From: Lachnospiraceae bacterium
GTDB taxonomy: Bacteria; Bacillota; Clostridia; Lachnospirales; Lachnospiraceae
DNA length: 64,000 bases
Reading direction: 5' to 3'
NCBI GenBank assembly: GCA_017479935.1
Contig: JAFVBO010000020.1
Coordinates: 1-64,000 of the forward strand
Notes under the pieces: model-generated
Database searches by the model: none
The model's input: only the letters and a program-made list of their open reading frames with translations
What the model was told of the DNA's origin: nothing
Translations under genes and position numbers: made by a program
In this document: positions 25,979 through 33,497 of the stretch, piece by piece
Position numbering within the stretch: position 1 is the stretch's first letter
Layout: the number at the start of each line of letters is the position of its first letter

Positions 25979-28192
25979 GTGAAAACAAAAAAATTACTTA
26001 GGGTCCGGTTCTTGACAACAGCTCTGGCCCTGTTTACAGGGCTCTCCGGAAGTCTTTCCGGGAGCGTTGGGACTTTGCTGTACGCTGCGGAGCAGACGGG
26101 CGAAGAGACATCCTTGGACGAAGGGACGGTAGAGGACCTGGAGCTGGTGCTGGAGGAAGAAACGGGGCCGGAAGCCAGCTTTGCGTGGGAAGTGACGCAT
26201 GAGGAGGAAGAACCTGCCTCCACAGAGGAGATTGCATTACCGGAAGAGACCCCTTCTGCTGCGGAAGCGGAGCAGACGGAAGAATATTCGCCCGCCGTGG
26301 AAACAGAGCAGACCGAAGAGAATACTTCTGTTCCGGTGCCTGAGCAGACAGCAGAAACCCCTTCCACTGTAGAAACCGAGCAACTGGAAACCGAGCAGAC
26401 GGAGCCCGAGCAGCCCGAGGAAGAAATCGAACCGGAGCCGGTTCTGCGGGCCGGGACTGTGGAATTTGCCCAGCTGATGGACAAACTCTTCGAAGAAGAG
26501 ATCGAGGACATCGTCCTGGATGAAGAAGAGTTTGAGAAATCCATCGAAGTATTTCCTGAAAGCTACCGCGTCTGGCTGCGGGAGATTCACGAAGAATATC
26601 CCAGCTGGCGCTTTGTGCCGCAGGAGATGGGAATCGATTTTGAAGAGGCTGTGGACGCGGAGAACGTTCTGGGCATCAGCCTTGTGTATACAGGCAGCCC
26701 GTCCTCCTGGAAGTCCTTACAGCCCGGCGCCTACGACTGGGAAACCGGGAAATGGCGCGGCATGGACGGCAACTACTGGGTGGCGGCATCCCGCGAAATC
26801 ATCGAGTACTACATGGATCCCCGGAATTACCTGGATTCCACGTATGTATTCGCTTTCCTGGATTACAGCTATGATCCGGAGCTGCAAACGCTTCCCGGAC
26901 TCTACCAGATCATCAAGGGCACCTACCTGGAAGGAACCTTCACCGAGAATGACAAAACCTACAATTATGTGGATGTTATCATGGAAGCCGCGAAGGAAAG
27001 TGGTATGAATCCCTATCTGATCGCCTCCACCATTCTGGTGGAAAACGGTCTTCAGGGAACGGGCCGCAGCATCTCCGGCACGGTGGAAGGCTACGAAGGA
27101 ATCTACAACTATTTTAATATAGGAGCTTACGCAACGGCCACGATGGGAACCATCGAGCGAGGCCTGTGGGTCGCTTCCCTGGTTCCCTCCAATCCGGAGA
27201 AAACCTATCTGCGCCCCTGGGATTCCCGGTACAAATCCATCCGGGGCTGCGCGCTCTATTATTCGAACAGCTTCATCAAACAGGGGCAGGACACCCTGTA
27301 TAAGAAGAAATTCAACATTGTAAACGGCAGAGCGTCCCATCAGTACCTGACGAACATTCAGGCGGTATCGATTGAATGCCGGAAGCTGGGGCAGGGCTAT
27401 ACCGAAGACATGCGCAAGACTGCGCTCGTGTTCCGCATCCCGATCTATGAAAACCTGCCGGAGGAAGACGTTCCGAAGCCCTGGAAGGATGGCAGTCCGA
27501 ACTATAAGCTGCGCTCCATCTCCGTGGACGGGTACCGCTTAAATCCGATCTTCGACATGGACACGCTGGAATATGACGTGGCGGTGCGCGCCGGCACAAC
27601 GACTGTGGAAGTGGAAGCGGTGCCGATGGATGAAAAGGCTGCGATCAAGGGAGCGGGTACCATTCCGGTTGAGACCGGCGAGAACATCGTGGAGCTGGAG
27701 GTTACGGCCGAAAACGGCGATGTGCTGGTCTACACGCTGAACGTAACCGTCCGTCCGGACTGGGTGGAAGCCGGGCCTGTCACGGTGACATCCCCTTATA
27801 ATATTGAGGAGGAGATCGTGACCGGGCTTGTACCGGGAATGACCGCGGAGGAGTTTCTGGACAGTCTGACCGTGGAGGGCGGAACCGCCGCTTTGATAAC
27901 GGAAGACGGATCGGAAGCGGAACGGGCCGGAACCGGATGCCTGCTTCAGATTTACAATGAGGCCGGCGAAGTGGAGCAGAGTTATATGCTGGTGCTCTAC
28001 GGCGACGCCAACAAGGACGGGCGCATTACCAGTGCGGATCTTCTGCGAATTCAAAGATCTATTCTGCAGATGACAACCCTGGATGAGTCATCGAAAGAGG
28101 CGGCGGATGCCAATCATGATGGAAAAGTGAACAGCGCGGATTTATTGCGCATTCAGAAGGCGATCCTTGGCATGACGGAGATCGTACAGTAA
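25979..28192 (+). CDS. Secreted dockerin-bearing glucosaminidase-like cell-wall hydrolase
   Basis: This 737-residue protein starts with a signal peptide (residues 1-35, ending near LLYAAE). A Glu/Thr/Pro-rich repetitive linker (about 38-160) follows. A LytD-type beta-N-acetylglucosaminidase domain spans about 190-480, where ASTILVENGLQGTG carries the likely catalytic Glu355. A cadherin-like beta-sandwich (about 510-595) and a further beta region come next. A type I dockerin ends the protein (about 673-733), with two calcium-loop repeats DANKDGRITSADLLRIQ and DANHDGKVNSADLLRIQ. The start is GTG 25979 after AAAGGAGG. The next gene encodes a cohesin protein, the natural receptor. The peptidoglycan target is inferred from the family. 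Confidence 0.85.
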   Translation: MKTKKLLRVRFLTTALALFTGLSGSLSGSVGTLLYAAEQTGEETSLDEGTVEDLELVLEEETGPEASFAWEVTHEEEEPASTEEIALPEETPSAAEAEQTEEYSPAVETEQTEENTSVPVPEQTAETPSTVETEQLETEQTEPEQPEEEIEPEPVLRAGTVEFAQLMDKLFEEEIEDIVLDEEEFEKSIEVFPESYRVWLREIHEEYPSWRFVPQEMGIDFEEAVDAENVLGISLVYTGSPSSWKSLQPGAYDWETGKWRGMDGNYWVAASREIIEYYMDPRNYLDSTYVFAFLDYSYDPELQTLPGLYQIIKGTYLEGTFTENDKTYNYVDVIMEAAKESGMNPYLIASTILVENGLQGTGRSISGTVEGYEGIYNYFNIGAYATATMGTIERGLWVASLVPSNPEKTYLRPWDSRYKSIRGCALYYSNSFIKQGQDTLYKKKFNIVNGRASHQYLTNIQAVSIECRKLGQGYTEDMRKTALVFRIPIYENLPEEDVPKPWKDGSPNYKLRSISVDGYRLNPIFDMDTLEYDVAVRAGTTTVEVEAVPMDEKAAIKGAGTIPVETGENIVELEVTAENGDVLVYTLNVTVRPDWVEAGPVTVTSPYNIEEEIVTGLVPGMTAEEFLDSLTVEGGTAALITEDGSEAERAGTGCLLQIYNEAGEVEQSYMLVLYGDANKDGRITSADLLRIQRSILQMTTLDESSKEAADANHDGKVNSADLLRIQKAILGMTEIVQ

Positions 28193-28216
28193 GGGGAGAG
28201 TTTTTGGGAGGCAGAT

Positions 28217-31200
28217 ATGTTTTGGAAGAGAATGAAAAATAGCCTGAAGGGAATGGCCGTGGTCCTGTTCCTGTTCGCGGCGATGGGGCTGCAGGCGTTT
28301 GCGTCCAATGGTTCGGTCACCGTGGAGGGCTATGACGGAGAGCCGGGAGATACGTTTACGGTTTATGTGACAGTCAGTGGGGAAGACGCTAACCCTGGTT
28401 CGGTCGATATCGTATTATCCTATGATTCATCAATGCTGACGTTTGTAAGTGGTGGAGTTGGGAATGCGCTGGCTCACGGAAGTGATGGCGAGGTCCGTAT
28501 TTCGTGGTATGACGCGACAGCACCGGAACAAATTAGTATTCCACTTACCTTCACAGCTGATGCGGAGGGAGAATCGAGTCTGTCCATTGAAAGCATCGAT
28601 GTAACAGATGTGGACGGCGGTGCTATAGATGTAGGAACCGACTTTGGCCTGATCACCATCGCGTCATCCTACGTGCCCTCCGGGGAAAACCGCTTAAGCT
28701 GGCTGGAAACCGGAACATCTCTGACTCCGGAATTCGATCCGGATACGGAACAGTATTGGACCAGTGTGGATTCCGATGTCGATTTTCTTCTGATCAATTA
28801 TACGCCGATCGATGAGACCGCGACCGCTTCGGATGACAGCCACGATCTTTCTTACGGAACGAATGTCATCCACGTGTATTGTACAGCGGAAGATGGCAGC
28901 CAAAAGATCTATAGCATTTTCGTGGAACGGCCGGAGCCGGAAACGGAGCCGCCGACCGAGCCTTTAGAGACTGAACCGCAGGAGACGGAACCTTTAGAAA
29001 CGGAGCCGCTTGAGACCGAACCGCAGGAGACGGAGCCTTTAGAAACCGAGCCGCTTGAGACGGATCCGCCGGAAGAGCCGGAAACGCCTGTTCCCTATGA
29101 ACCCTCGAGTGAAGCGCGCCTTACCTGGTTAACTACCTCGGCCGGCCTGTATCCGGAGTTCTGGTCGGATATCTACAGCTATTCGGTCAGCGTGGATGCT
29201 ACCACCGACTATCTGGATGTCTCTGCCGTCCCCATGGATCAGGAGTATGCCAGCGTTTCCATCAGCGACCAGTCACTTTCCTATGGCGGCAATACCATTT
29301 ATATCTACGTGACGGCGGAAGACGGCACGGTAGAAACCTACACGATTTATGCGGAGCGGGCTTATCCGCCCGAGGAACCTCCGTATGTGCCGGAAACGGA
29401 ACCTCCGTATGTACCGGAGACCGAGCCTCCGTATGTGCCGGAGACGGAAGCACCCACCGAAGCTCCTACCGAAGCCCCGACTGAGGCTCCCACAGAAAGC
29501 GAGACGACTGCGGAAGCAGAAGATCCGATGGCTGTCGAAGTGTTTGGCGTCAACCTGAAGGTGGTTGAGACCCTCGAAGGGGTTGAGCTTCCGGAAGGCT
29601 TTGAGTACGGCCTGACGAGATACAAGGGCGAAGAGATTCAGATTGCCAAAGATCCTAAGCACGGCGTCGATCTGTTCCTTCTGGTGGACCCCAGTACCAT
29701 GCAGACGGCCTTCTTCCTGAAGTCGCAGGAGGATGTATTCACCCCGTACGTTCAGGTGCCTTCGGCAGAGCAGTACGTGATTGTACATAACGATAATCCT
29801 TCCGTCGTTCCGGCAGGGTATACGGAAACCGTCAAAGAAGTGGACGGAGCGCCCGTGCAGGCCTGGTATGCTACCGAGGAAGGTGAGGAAGCTCCTTCGT
29901 TCCTCTTATATCTGGCGGATGAAGAGGGCAAACGAGGGTTTTACACGTACAATCCGGAAGAAGGTACGGTAGAACTGGTGCAGGAGGTTGTGGAGACCGA
30001 GCCGGAGAGCACAACTGCTCCGGAAACGGAGACTGTACCGGAGACGACCAAGGCTCCTGAAAAGGAAACAACGGTTGCTCCGACCAATCCGGGCGAACGG
30101 GAAACGGAGACGGCCCCGGACCGGGTTACCCCTGTGATCGAACCGACGGACGGGCCGGATGATGGAAATCTTCTTGACCGGGCTCTTACCTTTGTCAAGG
30201 ATGGCATTGGAAAGATCAAGGATGGCATCGGAAAGCAACAATTGATCCTGTTCGCAGGAGTCGGCGTTGCAGTTCTGGCTCTGATTGCGATTCTTGCCAT
30301 GCTGCTTTCCCGCCGCGGAAAGAAGAAGGCGGATGCGGTCGAAGTGGCGACCTATGCGCGGATTAAACCGGACAGCGAAGCCGTAGAAAGCGATCCTCAT
30401 TTTAACGGAATAGATGAGGACGATGATGATGAGTACGATGACGACGAGTATGATGATGACGACGACTACTTTGATGACGATCCGTCCATCTTTGAAAAAC
30501 CGGCGTCCGTAAAGCAGAATGAATCCAAGGCGGCGGAGACCGCGGGCAATCCTGCGGAAGAAAGCAAAGCCGATTCCAATGAGAAGCAGACACCGTACCG
30601 GAACCGTTCCGAGGAAGTGAAGGCCAAGCTGGCGGAAATCAACGAGCGGAACGCAGGCCTGACAGAGGAACGCACCGAGAAGATTCGCCGTGGAACGTCC
30701 AGCCCGGCTTCCCTGCGCCGCAATACGGCGGTAGCGGAAGAACCGGCGGCTCCGAAGGAAAAGAAATCTTTCTTTGGGCGCAAGAAGGCAGTAGAAGCGC
30801 CGAAGGCAACGGAACCCGTAAAAGCGGAAGCTGTAAAGGCGGAAGCTCCGAAAGCGGAAGCCCCGAAGGCCCAGGCTCCGAAGGCAGCGGAAGCCGTAAA
30901 GGCGGAAGCCCCGAAGGCAGAGGCCCAGAAAGCGGTCAAGCCGGCTAAGGCGCAGGCGCCGAAAGCCGCCAAACCCGGAAAAGCAGAAGCGGCAAAAGCC
31001 TCCGCCACGGTCGTGGAACCTTTAGCGGCGGCCTCCGCCAGAAGCAGCAGGCCTCGGCGCGCAGCGGAAGACACCACGGATCTGTCGGAAGAACTGAATA
31101 AGATTCAGCAGCGCATGGACGAAAAGGAAAACAAGAATCAGAAGAAGTTTTCCAGACATCCGTTTGAAGAGGAAAGCACCGCCAGGCAGACAGCAGGCAA

Positions 31201-31306
31201 GCCTTCCAAGTCGAAAGGACGTATGGCCGTTCCCAAGGCGGACCGCGATCCTGACCGTGTCATCGACCAGGCCAATCTGGATGATTTTGACATGATCGAC
31301 TTCTGA
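28217..31306 (+). CDS. Membrane-anchored cohesin protein with long intracellular tail
   Basis: The 1029-residue protein has a signal peptide (1-29, cut after QAFA) and a cohesin domain (about 30-150, VTVEGYDGEPGDTFTVYVTV, VDIVLSYDSSMLTF). Two cadherin-like beta-sandwiches (about 160-238 and 292-385) are separated by ETEPLETEP repeats. Next are PPYVPETE and APTE repeats, a second globular region (about 440-600), a membrane segment (about 676-697, LILFAGVGVAVLALIAILAM) and RRGKKK. The cytoplasmic part of about 330 residues has an Asp/Glu/Tyr run (about 735-755) and KAEAPKAEA repeats (about 862-927). It fits a single-pass scaffold that displays dockerin proteins such as the upstream hydrolase. 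ATG 28217 follows GGGAGG. A terminator follows the gene. Confidence 0.85.
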   Translation: MFWKRMKNSLKGMAVVLFLFAAMGLQAFASNGSVTVEGYDGEPGDTFTVYVTVSGEDANPGSVDIVLSYDSSMLTFVSGGVGNALAHGSDGEVRISWYDATAPEQISIPLTFTADAEGESSLSIESIDVTDVDGGAIDVGTDFGLITIASSYVPSGENRLSWLETGTSLTPEFDPDTEQYWTSVDSDVDFLLINYTPIDETATASDDSHDLSYGTNVIHVYCTAEDGSQKIYSIFVERPEPETEPPTEPLETEPQETEPLETEPLETEPQETEPLETEPLETDPPEEPETPVPYEPSSEARLTWLTTSAGLYPEFWSDIYSYSVSVDATTDYLDVSAVPMDQEYASVSISDQSLSYGGNTIYIYVTAEDGTVETYTIYAERAYPPEEPPYVPETEPPYVPETEPPYVPETEAPTEAPTEAPTEAPTESETTAEAEDPMAVEVFGVNLKVVETLEGVELPEGFEYGLTRYKGEEIQIAKDPKHGVDLFLLVDPSTMQTAFFLKSQEDVFTPYVQVPSAEQYVIVHNDNPSVVPAGYTETVKEVDGAPVQAWYATEEGEEAPSFLLYLADEEGKRGFYTYNPEEGTVELVQEVVETEPESTTAPETETVPETTKAPEKETTVAPTNPGERETETAPDRVTPVIEPTDGPDDGNLLDRALTFVKDGIGKIKDGIGKQQLILFAGVGVAVLALIAILAMLLSRRGKKKADAVEVATYARIKPDSEAVESDPHFNGIDEDDDDEYDDDEYDDDDDYFDDDPSIFEKPASVKQNESKAAETAGNPAEESKADSNEKQTPYRNRSEEVKAKLAEINERNAGLTEERTEKIRRGTSSPASLRRNTAVAEEPAAPKEKKSFFGRKKAVEAPKATEPVKAEAVKAEAPKAEAPKAQAPKAAEAVKAEAPKAEAQKAVKPAKAQAPKAAKPGKAEAAKASATVVEPLAAASARSSRPRRAAEDTTDLSEELNKIQQRMDEKENKNQKKFSRHPFEEESTARQTAGKPSKSKGRMAVPKADRDPDRVIDQANLDDFDMIDF

Positions 31307-31367
31307 GAATTGCGCGGGCAGTCCGGAAAATAACAAGTGAGAGCTGTTTTTCACGATTGACAAAGGA

Positions 31368-31400
31368 AAGCAGGAGGACAAAACGTCCTCTTGCTTTTTT
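31368..31400 (+). terminator. Terminator after the cohesin gene
   Basis: AAGCAGGAGGAC (31368-31379) pairs with GTCCTCTTGCTT (31385-31396) with one G-U pair and a 5-base loop, then a T run to 31400. Confidence 0.85.
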
Positions 31401-31419
31401 ATTGCATGTGTGCTATCAT
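31391..31419 (+). promoter_or_regulatory. Candidate promoter of the gntR-mcsAB-clpC operon
   Basis: TTGCTT (31391-31396) and TATCAT (31414-31419) are 17 bp apart. The -35 lies in the right arm of the preceding terminator, so the call is weak; an alternative is TTGCAT with TATAAC at 15 bp just downstream. AACGTG (from 31435) and CACGTT (31464-31469) form a 6-bp inverted repeat between here and the GntR gene that could be an operator. No direct heptad repeats of the CtsR type are seen. Confidence 0.35.
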
Positions 31420-31485
31420 CACTATAACAAATATAACGTGCCCACTTCACTGCGACAAGCGGTCACGTTAAAAGGAGAGAAGGTC

Positions 31486-31878
31486 ATGTATATACAGATT
31501 GATTTTAACAGTGATGAGGCGCTGTATATGCAGCTTCGCAACCAAATCATCTATGGGATAGCCACCGATAATCTTCGGGAAGGAGATCAGCTGCCCTCTG
31601 TGCGGCAGCTGGCCGAAACCATCGGCATCAACATGCATACGGTGAATAAGGCTTATTCGGTATTGCGCCAGGAGGGATTTGTGAAACTGGACCGCCGGAA
31701 AGGGGCGGTCGTGGCGCTTGATGTAGATAAGATGCAGGCCATACAGGATCTGACCATGGACTTGACTGTGGTTCTCGCGAAGGCGGTCTGCAAGAACATA
31801 TCCAGAGAAGAAATCCATAAGGCAGTGGATCAGGTTCTGGATGGATATCTGGAGGATGAAAAGAACGATGCTTTGTGA
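31486..31878 (+). CDS. GntR-family (YtrA-like) transcriptional regulator
   Basis: The 130-residue regulator has a GntR winged helix (about residues 10-75: QLRNQIIYGIATDNLREGDQ, PSVRQLAETIGINMHTVNKAY). A short helical tail without a large effector domain follows, as in the YtrA subfamily. ATG 31486 follows AAGGAGAGAAGG. It overlaps mcsA and occupies the place where ctsR normally starts this operon. It could autoregulate and control the stress genes, which is inference; YtrA types often control membrane-transport or envelope genes. Confidence 0.88.
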   Translation: MYIQIDFNSDEALYMQLRNQIIYGIATDNLREGDQLPSVRQLAETIGINMHTVNKAYSVLRQEGFVKLDRRKGAVVALDVDKMQAIQDLTMDLTVVLAKAVCKNISREEIHKAVDQVLDGYLEDEKNDAL

Positions 31879-32452
31879 AAAGTGCGGGAGCCGGGAAGCG
31901 AACGTCCACTTCGTGGAGGTTGTGAACGGCAGCAAGACCGAACATAATCTGTGCGCGGAATGCGCCAGAACCATGGGCCTTGACCGGGTGATGGGGTCCC
32001 TCGCGGCGACGCTGTCGGGCGATGAGTCCATCGCGCGGGTGCTCTCCGGAATCCTGGGAATTCCGGCGGAAAATCAGCCCAGAAAACAGGAGGAATGGGA
32101 TCAGGTGCTTTGCCCGAACTGCGGCATGTCCTACAGCCAGTTCGTGGAGGAGAGCCGCTTTGGCTGCCCGGAATGCTACGGCACCTTTGATCTTTTGATG
32201 AAAGAAAACTTAAAAAAGCTGCAGGCAGGGGATACCCACACGGGGAAACGCCCCCGCTTCGGGCGGAAGGCCAACTTCCCGGAGGCCGGGGTGGTAAGCA
32301 GGGAAGAGACGCTGTCACCGGAAGAAAAGCTTCGCCTGTTGGAGGCTAAGCTTAAGAAGGCAGTGGAGGACGAAGAGTTTGAGGATGCCGCCTACTACCG
32401 GGATCAGATCAAGGAGTTAAAAGGAGCGAAGAAGACAAGTGAAATGGTTTGA
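31868..32452 (+). CDS. mcsA: McsA, zinc-finger activator of the protein-arginine kinase
   Basis: The 194-residue protein has two pairs of zinc-finger cysteines (CEKCGS and CAEC; CPNCG and CPEC) and a C-terminal UVR motif (LEAKLKKAVEDEEFEDAAYYRDQ), the McsA layout. McsA activates McsB and helps ClpC adaptor function. ATG 31868 overlaps the GntR gene by 11 bases with GGAGG 12 bases upstream; ATG 31856 is possible but too close to that site. It overlaps mcsB by 14 bases. Confidence 0.92.
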   Translation: MLCEKCGSREANVHFVEVVNGSKTEHNLCAECARTMGLDRVMGSLAATLSGDESIARVLSGILGIPAENQPRKQEEWDQVLCPNCGMSYSQFVEESRFGCPECYGTFDLLMKENLKKLQAGDTHTGKRPRFGRKANFPEAGVVSREETLSPEEKLRLLEAKLKKAVEDEEFEDAAYYRDQIKELKGAKKTSEMV

Positions 32453-33470
32453 AAATCCGGAGAGCGGAAATGATGTCTTTACCGCATCCCGCGTCCGGAT
32501 CTCGCGAAACATAGAAGGATATAAATTTCCGGAGAAGCTATCGGATGAGGAGCAGAAGGAACTGACCGATCTTCTGGCCGAAAAGCTGACCGGGATCGGC
32601 TTAGAGGAAGGGCAGCCGTTTCGGTACTACGCGTTAAGCGATCTGACGGAGTCCGAGAAAAACGCGCTGAAGGAGCGCCACGTTCTTCACGAAAAGTCCG
32701 TCACGGAGAAAAAGGCGTCCGGCTTCTTTTTGTCGGAGGATGAATCGACCGCCGTCGTCTTAAACCGGGACGATCACATCCGGATCCACCGCTTTGGGCT
32801 GGGCATGAACTTAAACCGCTTAGGGGCGGCGTGTGACCGGCTGGACGACTGGATCAACGAGCGCTTTTCCTATGCGTTTGACGAAAAGTACGGGTATCTG
32901 ACCAGCTATCCCACCAACATGGGAACGGGGCTTCGCGTCTCGGTTCTTTTACACCTCCCCTACCTGCAGGAAGGCAAGAATTTCCGCAAGCTTTTGCAGG
33001 AAGTGGGGCGCACGGGCGTACGCGTGCGTGGACTTGTGGGGGAAGGCCCCGAAAACTACGGCGGCCTGTTTGAGATCAGCAACCAGAAGACGCTGGGTCT
33101 GTCGGAGGAGGAAATCTTCTCCATGGTCTACCGGATGGCCTCCCATATCGCGGTGAACGAGCGGAAGGTCCGCTCGATGACACTTCGGGAAAACCGGCTT
33201 GCGGTGGAAGACCAGGCGTGGAAGGCCTACGGGGTCTTAAAGTACGCCAAGCAGCTCTCGGAAAAGGATGCGCTCATCTATCTGTCGGCGGTTCGGGCCG
33301 GGCTGTGCGAAGGCTTACTTTCCGCGGAAAACCCGACGGATCTGTTCCAGGCCATGTGGACCTGCCGGGATGGCTGCATCCGGGAGCGCCACATCGGCGA
33401 CATGACGCCCATGGAAGTGAACGCGGCCAGAGCCGAGATGGTGCGGGCGTACCTGCCGGAGATCCGGTAA
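32439..33470 (+). CDS. mcsB: Protein-arginine kinase McsB (active-site Cys replaced by Tyr)
   Basis: The 343-residue protein matches McsB, which phosphorylates arginines to mark proteins for ClpCP. Visible are ASRVRISRN, RDDHIRIH, and GEGPENYGGLFEISNQ. The motif usually reading CPTN-GTG reads YPTNMGTG here: codon TAT at 32907-32909 gives Tyr157. The corresponding Cys167 of Bacillus subtilis McsB is described as needed for activity. The rest of the active-site region looks intact and the frame is clean. The start is GTG 32439 after AAAGGAG. Genes mcsA, mcsB and clpC follow in standard order. Confidence 0.93.
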   Translation: MKWFENPESGNDVFTASRVRISRNIEGYKFPEKLSDEEQKELTDLLAEKLTGIGLEEGQPFRYYALSDLTESEKNALKERHVLHEKSVTEKKASGFFLSEDESTAVVLNRDDHIRIHRFGLGMNLNRLGAACDRLDDWINERFSYAFDEKYGYLTSYPTNMGTGLRVSVLLHLPYLQEGKNFRKLLQEVGRTGVRVRGLVGEGPENYGGLFEISNQKTLGLSEEEIFSMVYRMASHIAVNERKVRSMTLRENRLAVEDQAWKAYGVLKYAKQLSEKDALIYLSAVRAGLCEGLLSAENPTDLFQAMWTCRDGCIRERHIGDMTPMEVNAARAEMVRAYLPEIR

Positions 33471-33497
33471 AACAAAATGGAGGAATTTACATAGAAG

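Noticed and set aside
30466-31077. Ala-rich minus-strand frame under the cohesin gene tail
   Set aside because: It mirrors the KAEA repeats of the real gene and is not an independent product.
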